Origin: Prolixibacteraceae bacterium
Lineage (GTDB): Bacteria; Bacteroidota; Bacteroidia; Bacteroidales; Prolixibacteraceae
Reading direction: 5' to 3'
Assembly: GCA_014380255.1 (NCBI GenBank)
Contig: JACMKG010000329.1
Span: 1 to 8,548, forward strand
DNA length: 8,548 nt
Shown: positions 1-5,436 of the stretch, piece after piece
Position numbering within the stretch: position 1 is the first letter of the stretch
Layout of the letters: each line of letters starts with the position of its first letter
Made by a program: the position numbers and the translations under genes
Notes under the pieces: generated by a model
Told to the model about the DNA's origin: nothing
Database searches by the model: none
Seen by the model: only the letters and a program-made list of their open reading frames with translations

Positions 1-14
1 CCCACGTAAAGAAT

Positions 15-19
15 AGGAG
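15..19 (+). promoter_or_regulatory. Shine-Dalgarno-like ribosome binding site
   Basis: AGGAG lies 9 bases before the ATG at 29 and supports that start codon. It is worth recording because the other genes in this window lack a clear Shine-Dalgarno sequence, as is usual in Bacteroidota. An upstream gene may end just to the left (a TAA at 7-9), but too little is visible to say what it is. Confidence 0.55.
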
Positions 20-28
20 AAAACAGAC

Positions 29-1021
29 ATGCCATTATTTGAAAGTTACGACAGAAGAATCACACAGATAAACAATGTGTTGAATTTTTACGGCATCTCT
101 TCTATCGAAGAAGCCAAAAAGATATGCGATGAAAAAGGCGTCGATGTTTACAAGATTGTAAAAGACATTCAACCCATTGCCTTCGAAAACGCCATGTGGT
201 CATACATCGTGGGCGGTGCTATTGCCATTAAATTAGGCCAGACCAACGCTGCCGAAATTGCTGCAACTTTGGGAATCGGCTTACAGGCTTTCTGTATCCC
301 CGGATCAGTGGCTGATGACCGCAAAGTAGGTATCGGTCACGGTAACCTGGCTGCCATGTTACTGAAAGAAGAAACCAAATGTTTCGCTTTCCTTGCAGGT
401 CACGAATCGTTTGCTGCTGCTGAAGGTGCGATCGGTATTGCCAAATCGGCCAACCGTGTCCGCAAAGAACCATTACGTGTTATCCTGAACGGATTGGGTA
501 AAGATGCTGCCAAGATCATCGCCCGTATCAACGGATTTACCTATGTACAGACAGACTTCGACTATGCTACCAGCGAGTTGAAAGAAGTGGCACGTATTGC
601 TTACTCAACAGGCGATAAAGCCAAAGTAAATTGCTACGGAGCCAACGATGTACGTGAAGGTGTTGCCATTCTTCACAGCGAAGGCGTGGATGTTTCCATT
701 ACCGGAAACTCAACCAACCCAACACGTTTCCAGCACCCTGTTGCAGGTACCTACAAAAAAGAATGTCTGGAGCAAGGCAAGAAATACTTCTCGGTGGCTT
801 CAGGTGGCGGTACAGGCCGTACCCTTCACCCCGACAACATGGCCGCAGGTCCTGCCTCTTACGGTATGACTGACACCATGGGACGTATGCACTCTGATGC
901 CCAGTTTGCCGGTTCTTCATCCGTTCCAGCTCACGTAGAGATGATGGGATTGATCGGAATGGGTAACAACCCAATGGTAGGCGCTTCAGTGGCTGTAGCA
1001 GTAGCTATTTCACAGGCATAA
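29..1021 (+). CDS. GGGtGRT family protein (function unknown)
   Basis: This 330-residue protein carries the heptad GGGTGRT at residues 259-265, the signature that gives the GGGtGRT family its name. Other stretches that look conserved are glycine-rich or contain His: GIGHGN at 101-106, LAGHESFAAAEGAIGIAK at 122-139, and a Gly/Ala/Met-rich C-terminus from about 266 onward. No signal peptide or clear transmembrane helix is seen, so it is probably cytosolic. The length matches what I remember of family members (about 330 residues), so it looks complete. The start is supported by AGGAG at 15-19. A strong terminator follows 18 bases after the stop, so the gene ends its transcript. From memory, homologues in Bacteroidota and Clostridia often sit beside a NifU-like iron-sulfur scaffold gene; that neighbour would lie left of this window and is not visible. 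No biochemical role is established to my knowledge. The family call is confident, the function is not known. Confidence 0.92.
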   Translation: MPLFESYDRRITQINNVLNFYGISSIEEAKKICDEKGVDVYKIVKDIQPIAFENAMWSYIVGGAIAIKLGQTNAAEIAATLGIGLQAFCIPGSVADDRKVGIGHGNLAAMLLKEETKCFAFLAGHESFAAAEGAIGIAKSANRVRKEPLRVILNGLGKDAAKIIARINGFTYVQTDFDYATSELKEVARIAYSTGDKAKVNCYGANDVREGVAILHSEGVDVSITGNSTNPTRFQHPVAGTYKKECLEQGKKYFSVASGGGTGRTLHPDNMAAGPASYGMTDTMGRMHSDAQFAGSSSVPAHVEMMGLIGMGNNPMVGASVAVAVAISQA

Positions 1022-1038
1022 TCCAATATACTAATATT

Positions 1039-1076
1039 AAAAAGCCCCGCTTCGAAAGAAGACGGGGCTTTTTTTT
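1039..1076 (+). terminator. Rho-independent terminator after the GGGtGRT gene
   Basis: The stem GCCCCG (1044-1049) pairs with CGGGGC (1063-1068) and is extended outward by A-T pairs. Above a single bulged A (1062), CTTC (1050-1053) pairs with GAAG (1058-1061) and closes a GAAA loop of the GNRA type. Eight T residues (1069-1076) follow directly. This is a strong intrinsic terminator for the plus-strand gene. No plus-strand gene is left open here, so read-through into the next small gene is unlikely. Confidence 0.93.
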
Positions 1077-1188
1077 ATGGGATGAATTGAAGGATTGAAG
1101 GACCGAATATCGACACTTGATAAATTCACAATGCCTCAGCTTATACCTTTTCCTCAAACCAATCTTTAAATTTGTTCCAGATCGATAG

Positions 1189-1216
1189 TTTCTATTCATT
1201 CAAAAATGTAAATTTG
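1189..1216 (+). promoter_or_regulatory. Candidate Bacteroidota-type promoter for the small gene at 1234
   Basis: TAAATTTG (1209-1216) matches the -7 consensus TAnnTTTG exactly and ends 17 bases before the ATG at 1234. The only nearby -33 candidate is a weak TTTC (1189-1192) 16 bases upstream, so the -33 part is doubtful. A transcript from here would have a leader of roughly ten bases. Confidence 0.4.
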
Positions 1217-1233
1217 CTTGAAATAAATTCAAT

Positions 1234-1410
1234 ATGAAGAAAACAATTGAAATAACTAAAGGTAAAAATCTGGTTCATCCAACCAACAAGCCGCTTTCTC
1301 AGGCAGAATTGGAAAATGAACTAAAAAAAGCTGAAGAGGGCACTTTTATATCCGTTCAGGATGGAATGAAGGATTTCGAACAATGGCTGGAATCAAGAGA
1401 AAACAAGTAG
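1234..1410 (+). CDS. Small acidic protein, antitoxin-like (58 residues)
   Basis: The ATG at 1234 opens a 58-codon frame ending in TAG at 1408-1410. The product begins MKKTIEITKG and contains a charged helix-like stretch (residues 22-36, rich in Glu, Lys and Leu), then GTFISVQDGMKDFEQWLESR. The pattern of an E/K-rich helix, then G-x-F-I-S, then a short amphipathic helix ending in W-L resembles the toxin-binding tail of small RelB/YefM-type antitoxins. This is a resemblance only; I cannot name a family. A perfect TAAATTTG -7 element lies just upstream, which favours a real gene. A toxin gene would normally overlap or follow directly, but only an unconvincing frame (from 1383) is present, so this would be an orphan or the remains of a toxin-antitoxin pair. 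A small regulator or plain hypothetical protein is equally possible. Confidence 0.6.
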   Translation: MKKTIEITKGKNLVHPTNKPLSQAELENELKKAEEGTFISVQDGMKDFEQWLESRENK

Positions 1411-1575
1411 TTTTATATACCGGGGTGCTACCATTTGATCGGTATCTGATCTCTATCTGTACTAAAATGCGGTTTTTAGTAGGGATAACGTTCTTAAAAA
1501 GATCTGATAATAACAACCCGGTAGTAGGCCTTTATCAACCTAATAAAACCATGGTTTTTGTTGAAAGGATGATTT

Positions 1576-2151
1576 CTATTTCTCCTTTTGCTTATTCACC
1601 CTTTCAATGATTGAAGTTCCATCAATCTGTACGTCGCTCAATACAGCCTCTCCATTTTTGATACTCACCAAGGCATAGGTTACCCTATTGGTATCTGCCT
1701 GTAATTGCCGATAGAGGATTTCAGCCTCCAATGCTTTTGATTCTTCCATATAAAACCGGTCAAAAGGATAATCTATCACCACCTTTCTGGGTTTTTCATC
1801 CATAACATACCGCACTTTAGCCCTGATCACATTAGGTTGGCCTGAGGGCATTTCCTTTGAAACAAAATCAATTTTAGCAAATCCATTGCTGTCTGTTGTC
1901 AGGGTTAAATAAATGGGTTCTCCATCGATCCATTCCTCCCCGTCATTTACCTCTACTGTATTTTCGCGAAAAGTCAGGGCGATGTATTTCCCCCTAAACG
2001 GGTCGTTTGGATCAACAGGGGCTGTTCTGAACTTATAAAGGGTTCCAGTATCCAATATTTCTTCTCTATCCCAAATCATTTTTACTGGAATAGCCAGTTG
2101 CACCAATGCAACCAGCAAAAAAGCAATCAAAAGGATTCTTTTGCTAGTCAT
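1576..2151 (-). CDS. GDYXXLXY domain protein, membrane-anchored
   Basis: This 191-residue protein has one N-terminal hydrophobic helix (residues 5-23) followed by a soluble, probably extracytoplasmic domain. The motif DPFRGKYIALTF (residues 50-61) is the family signature, here with Lys in place of the Asp of G-D-Y and Phe in place of the last Tyr. A second recognisable family segment is DRFYMEESKALEAE (131-144). I chose the ATG at 2151 (MTSKRILL) rather than the longer frame from 2208, because the extra 19 residues would precede the signal anchor and lie wholly inside the upstream gene. The start overlaps the 3' end of the DUF2157 gene by 8 bases (ATGACTAG), which implies translational coupling. 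Members are commonly found next to or fused with DUF2157 proteins. The molecular function is unknown. The sequence looks more AT-rich than that of the DUF4914 and sua5 genes. Confidence 0.88.
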   Translation of the reverse strand: MTSKRILLIAFLLVALVQLAIPVKMIWDREEILDTGTLYKFRTAPVDPNDPFRGKYIALTFRENTVEVNDGEEWIDGEPIYLTLTTDSNGFAKIDFVSKEMPSGQPNVIRAKVRYVMDEKPRKVVIDYPFDRFYMEESKALEAEILYRQLQADTNRVTYALVSIKNGEAVLSDVQIDGTSIIERVNKQKEK

Positions 2152-3427
2152 TTTTGTTTCTCTTTTTAAGCATGATATAATTGGTGGCAAAGAACCCGGC
2201 ACCGACAATCAGAAACATTATACCCCGGAGTACAAAGCTCAAGTCAGTATCTAAAAACCTACAGATTACCAATGCGATAATAATCAGTAAGCCAAGATTC
2301 AGGACTCCCAGGTGATCCATCCTGGAACCTTCTCTCATGGTTAGCAATCCAATTAGAAATACACACAGATTAATCAATACCACTGAAAATGGGAAATAAA
2401 GTCCAAGAAGGTATGTGGCTATAAACAGCATAAAGACATAGGCGATAGGCTTGATTTGGTCAGCGGGCTTATTTTTATACTGAAAATAAAACAGTGCAGC
2501 AGCCATAAAAGAAAGTACAATAGCGGCTATAAATTCAGGAGATGTAAAGACCTGATCGATGGGAAAATCTCTGTGAATCAGTTTTTCCCAAAAGTCATCA
2601 AAACTCAAACTCAACAGCAGGATAAGCGTACCGAGTGTGCCTATTATTTTATAGCCATTGTTGATGGGTTTCTGTGGTGAGAAAAAAGCTGAATCCCCTA
2701 TCATGTAAAACAAACCAAGCAAACTGAAATACGCAATGAACATTAATTCGCCATTCGTTTTTGCCACCGTTCCCAAGGTAATAATGATCGATAGCGGGAT
2801 GATCCAATGGTGGAAAACCATAAAGTTACTCTGTGGCTTTTCCTTATACAGTTGGTAATAGTGAGGCAAAGCCCCTGCCAGCAAAAGCCAGTAGAGATAG
2901 GAATCTTCCCGGGGATACGAAAAATAGCTGGTAACACAGGCATAACTAGTTATTCCGATGATAAAAAGTAAGGATGCAAGGGAAGATTTCATGATATAAA
3001 TCAGCGGGAAACAAAGAATGGTCCAGGTTAAAAGAAAGGAACTTAGGTTTCCCGGTATGTTGTAAATCTGACTAATCAACGCGATGACTGCTCCCACTGC
3101 AAAAATCAAAAAGGTGGTGGTACTTTCTCTCCAGGCAATGCTGTTCTGTTTCTTCATCAACACATATCCGCACAAAAACTGCCCCGCTACAAGCGGCATA
3201 AATGCCATGCCTGTTTTGGTCGCCCTTGAAAGTTCATCCCAATTGTGTGCAATAATCAGTATAAATCCCAACCCTGTTAAGAGGGCTCCGAATATCGCAA
3301 AGACAATAAAAAGCCTGCTGGTTGACGAATTGCTTTTACTTTGGTAATAGAAGTTTATCCTGTCCGCTGTTTCCTGGTTGATAACAGCAGCTTCAACAAG
3401 TTCATCAAGGTCCTTTATTCTACTCAT
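2144..3427 (-). CDS. DUF2157 domain polytopic membrane protein
   Basis: With the start at 3427 (MSRIKDLDEL) the protein is 427 residues long. A short cytosolic N-terminal region (1-37, with a helix ending INFYYQSK) is followed by about ten to twelve hydrophobic segments, starting near 38-60 and ending near 400-419. The DUF2157 hallmark is the first membrane hairpin with the loop AHNWDELSRATK (60-71); a second typical stretch is the ISQIYNIPGNLSSFLLTW region (118-135) followed by another hydrophobic pair. An upstream ATG at 3538 would add 37 residues of non-family sequence; I prefer 3427 because the family N-terminus fits there, although a promoter-like site lies directly before 3538. Its stop codon overlaps the start of the GDYXXLXY gene, so the two are very likely co-expressed and may work together in the inner membrane. 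No catalytic motif is apparent and the role is unknown. Confidence 0.87.
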   Translation of the reverse strand: MSRIKDLDELVEAAVINQETADRINFYYQSKSNSSTSRLFIVFAIFGALLTGLGFILIIAHNWDELSRATKTGMAFMPLVAGQFLCGYVLMKKQNSIAWRESTTTFLIFAVGAVIALISQIYNIPGNLSSFLLTWTILCFPLIYIMKSSLASLLFIIGITSYACVTSYFSYPREDSYLYWLLLAGALPHYYQLYKEKPQSNFMVFHHWIIPLSIIITLGTVAKTNGELMFIAYFSLLGLFYMIGDSAFFSPQKPINNGYKIIGTLGTLILLLSLSFDDFWEKLIHRDFPIDQVFTSPEFIAAIVLSFMAAALFYFQYKNKPADQIKPIAYVFMLFIATYLLGLYFPFSVVLINLCVFLIGLLTMREGSRMDHLGVLNLGLLIIIALVICRFLDTDLSFVLRGIMFLIVGAGFFATNYIMLKKRNKND

Positions 3428-3549
3428 CGGTCGGCATTTATAGTTTGGTGAACTTTTGTGTATGCATTTAAAACCGATTATTTTTAGTGAAGGTATGATT
3501 TCACCAACCTCCTCAAAGGCCCAATCGTTCAATGACACATTCTTGTCTT

Positions 3550-3580
3550 CAAAGCTATCTTTTTATGACAATTAATCCAA
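3550..3580 (-). promoter_or_regulatory. Candidate promoter for the DUF2157-GDYXXLXY operon
   Basis: Read on the minus strand, TTG (3580-3578), a 20-base spacer and TAGCTTTG (3557-3550) match the Bacteroidota TTTG / TAnnTTTG pattern with the -7 element exact. Transcription would begin near 3543, giving a leader of about 115 bases to the preferred start at 3427, or almost none to the alternative ATG at 3538. The 294 bases between 3428 and 3721 hold this site and nothing else I can identify: no other gene and no convincing terminator after the XRE gene. Confidence 0.5.
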
Positions 3581-3721
3581 TTAAACTACAAAATAGTTGG
3601 ATGTTCTTACGCTGGAATGTTCCTTTTAATGAAGGAAAAGAAGCTAACGATTTCACAATCCTAAACCTTCATTGGAGAGGATGAATACTCTTTTTGTGAA
3701 GGAGGATACTTAGGGAACCTC

Positions 3722-4273
3722 TTATGCTCCTGAAGGGGTCGTTATCCACAACAGTTCTCCTTTTGGAGCCTCCACAAGGTTCACACGATGGGAAAGAATG
3801 GTATCGAAGTAAAAACTGTCGCCTTTTTTGAGCCGGTAATTCACCTCATCCAGATGAAATTCAAAGGTTCCTTCGTTTACAAAGCAAAAGGTCTGTGCAC
3901 GGTAGGCAGAAAAGAAGCCTTGGATGTCGGATTTTTCCACGAACCGGATGAGATACGTCTCCATCCTTTTCAGCGGATCATGGTTCGAGAGCAGGTACAA
4001 TTCACTTCCGCTTTCATTCTTTTCAATAAACTTGATTTCTTCCCGGGTGATCAGCGGGTTCTGGGAAAGGTTTTCATTCTCGCCAATCAGCTCGCCTACC
4101 GTGGTGTGTAGACATTCAGCAATATTCTTTAAAGTAGCAATCGAGGGTGAAGCCTTTGCATTTTCAATCTGCGACAGTGCGCTGGCACTGATGCCTGCCC
4201 GTCGGGCCAGATCATTGAGCTGAATCTTCTGAACCTCGCGTTTCTTCTTAATCCTTTCTCCCAGTCGCTTCAT
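3722..4273 (-). CDS. XRE-family transcriptional regulator with C-terminal cupin domain
   Basis: This 183-residue protein has an N-terminal helix-turn-helix of the Cro/XRE type (about residues 5-62). The recognition part is SASALSQIENAKASPSIATL (29-48), and the next helix, NIAECLHTTVGELI, is typical of this family. After a linker comes a small cupin barrel (about 100-180) with the GTFEFHLDEVNYRLKKGDSFYF segment (135-156) and a following SHRV turn (161-164). Proteins of this architecture bind DNA as dimers and sense a small ligand through the cupin; the ligand cannot be read from the sequence. The gene stands alone, 158 bases after sua5 and 294 bases before DUF2157. The upstream region carries tandem ACACATAG copies and inverted repeats that could be its own operator. 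Targets could include itself or neighbouring genes, but that is inference. The gene looks intact. Confidence 0.92.
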   Translation of the reverse strand: MKRLGERIKKKREVQKIQLNDLARRAGISASALSQIENAKASPSIATLKNIAECLHTTVGELIGENENLSQNPLITREEIKFIEKNESGSELYLLSNHDPLKRMETYLIRFVEKSDIQGFFSAYRAQTFCFVNEGTFEFHLDEVNYRLKKGDSFYFDTILSHRVNLVEAPKGELLWITTPSGA

Positions 4274-4278
4274 TATTC

Positions 4279-4303
4279 ATGTGTTTATAATTTTGAAACA
4301 CAT
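4279..4303. repeat. Perfect 8-base inverted repeat upstream of the XRE gene
   Basis: ATGTGTTT (4279-4286) and AAACACAT (4296-4303) are exact reverse complements with a 9-base spacer. The site begins 5 bases upstream of the regulator's start codon, a position suited to an autoregulatory operator or to a hairpin covering the ribosome entry region of its mRNA. Confidence 0.6.
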
Positions 4304-4357
4304 AGACACATAGGACACATAGTTAAAAATTATTCTATGAGCTCTATGTACCAATGT
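4298..4357. repeat. Triple ACACATAG direct repeat inside an imperfect dyad
   Basis: ACACATAG occurs three times in the same direction at 4298-4305, 4306-4313 and 4315-4322. The right part (4308-4322) also pairs imperfectly with 4335-4349 (12 of 15 positions) across a 12-base AT-rich loop, and 4300-4303 pairs further out with 4354-4357. The array could be a multi-site operator for the adjacent XRE-cupin regulator, or a copy of a dispersed intergenic repeat. The sequence alone does not decide. Confidence 0.6.
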
Positions 4358-4431
4358 ATTTACTTTCATTTAGTGATAGTTGTTAATAATCATTTTACTG
4401 TGTGTCAAAATACAATAGGCAGGAGCGTTTC

Positions 4432-5415
4432 CTATTCTTCCTTTTGGGTGGTGTCTAAATAACTATAGGCAGCCTTTCGTGCACGGTCCATAATGGCCTT
4501 GCCAATGCCTGTTTCAGCAATGGATTCAAAATATATCTGGCTAATTTCAGCGTCATCTTCCAGCATATGCAACACGGCAAACAGGTTGACGGCCATCTCG
4601 AACAGATCTCCATCAGTTGATAAAGGCAAGATTTTTACTGCGGAAGGGTTTACGCCAACCTTGGCAGAACCTACGATAAGGCCTGAGCCTGCAGGCAGTT
4701 CAACAGCAGAAGCATCTTCCACGATATACATCGGTTTGCGCGGAGCATAATGACTTTTAAGCATGCCGGGCGAATGAAGCCCGTTGGTGTCATTTTCCTC
4801 TTTGGCGGTAATGATCTTCACATGAGCTGCCAGCGCTTCCTCGGTAACAGCGCCGTAACGCAGGATACGCACCCCTCCCGGGGAAACAGAAACGACCGTT
4901 GATTCAATACCAAAGTCGGTGGAGCCTCCATCGAGCAGGTATTCAGGCTGCATATTCTGTTTAACCACATGGGAAGCCTGCGTAGGACTTAGGCATCCGA
5001 ACTTGTTGGCACTGGGAGCAGCTACCGGGGTACCGGCCTTTTCAATCAGCTCCAGGGCTATGGGATGTGAAGGCATACGCACGGCCACGGTAGGCAACCC
5101 GGAGGTTATAAGATCAGGTACCCGCGTTTGCTTGGCATGTACGATGGTTAAAGGACCGGGCCAGAAAGCTTTTGCCAGAGTATAAACCTGCGGATCGATG
5201 GGAGCCTGAAACAATTGTTCCAGTTGATCGAGCGAGGAGATATGTACAATGAGGGGATCAAAATTAGGTCTCTCCTTCAGTGCAAATACCCGGGCAACGG
5301 CCAATGCATCAAACGCATTGGCCCCTAACCCGTAAACTGTTTCAGTGGGAAATACGACCAGTTTCCCTTCACGCAAAAGCTCTGCAGCTTTGTCAATATC
5401 AGTTCCAATCAGCAT
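4432..5415 (-). CDS. sua5: L-threonylcarbamoyladenylate synthase, Sua5 type
   Basis: The enzyme joins L-threonine, bicarbonate and ATP to give threonylcarbamoyl-AMP and pyrophosphate, the first step of making t6A at position 37 of tRNAs that read ANN codons. At 327 residues it is the long two-domain form. The YrdC-like catalytic domain (about 5-195) shows PTETVYGLGAN (23-33), the KER substrate-binding motif (47-49), FWPGPLT (84-90), VRMPSHP (112-118), PSAN (134-137) and GIESTVV (169-175). The linker SPGMLKSHYAP (215-225), which covers the active site in Sua5 structures, leads into the C-terminal Sua5 domain (about 226-320). All key residues appear present. The product is cytosolic. The gene begins 21 bases after the DUF4914 stop codon on the same strand, so the two are probably co-transcribed. 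The same protein is called YwlC or TsaC2 in some annotations. Confidence 0.96.
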   Translation of the reverse strand: MLIGTDIDKAAELLREGKLVVFPTETVYGLGANAFDALAVARVFALKERPNFDPLIVHISSLDQLEQLFQAPIDPQVYTLAKAFWPGPLTIVHAKQTRVPDLITSGLPTVAVRMPSHPIALELIEKAGTPVAAPSANKFGCLSPTQASHVVKQNMQPEYLLDGGSTDFGIESTVVSVSPGGVRILRYGAVTEEALAAHVKIITAKEENDTNGLHSPGMLKSHYAPRKPMYIVEDASAVELPAGSGLIVGSAKVGVNPSAVKILPLSTDGDLFEMAVNLFAVLHMLEDDAEISQIYFESIAETGIGKAIMDRARKAAYSYLDTTQKEE

Positions 5416-5436
5416 GCCTTGTTTTTTTGTGCAAGT

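Noticed and set aside
1545..1558. 14-base palindrome AAAACCATGGTTTT near the 3' end of the GDYXXLXY gene
   Set aside because: As RNA it gives only a short AT-rich stem with almost no loop and no T-run in the right place, so it is not a convincing terminator; such a palindrome is also within chance expectation.
1383..1610. 75-codon plus-strand frame beginning MAGIKRKQVVLYT
   Set aside because: It overlaps the 58-residue gene, runs into the 3' end of the opposite-strand GDYXXLXY gene, and shows no recognisable domain. It is kept only as a possible toxin remnant in the findings.
2152..2208. 19-residue N-terminal extension of the GDYXXLXY protein
   Set aside because: It lies inside the DUF2157 gene, precedes the signal anchor and has no family likeness; the ATG at 2151 gives a normal start.
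3084..3347. 87-codon plus-strand frame inside the DUF2157 gene
   Set aside because: It is antisense to hydrophobic codons of a real membrane protein and has no promoter or family features.
3620..3637. TTCCTT / AAGGAA hairpin between the XRE and DUF2157 genes
   Set aside because: The stem is six weak pairs and no T-run follows on the minus strand, so it is not called as a terminator.
5299..5323. 9-base inverted repeat GGCCAATGC / GCATTGGCC inside sua5
   Set aside because: It falls on codons for the Gly-Ala-Asn-Ala-Phe-Asp-Ala-Leu-Ala segment, where repeated Ala codons readily create such symmetry; no regulatory context.
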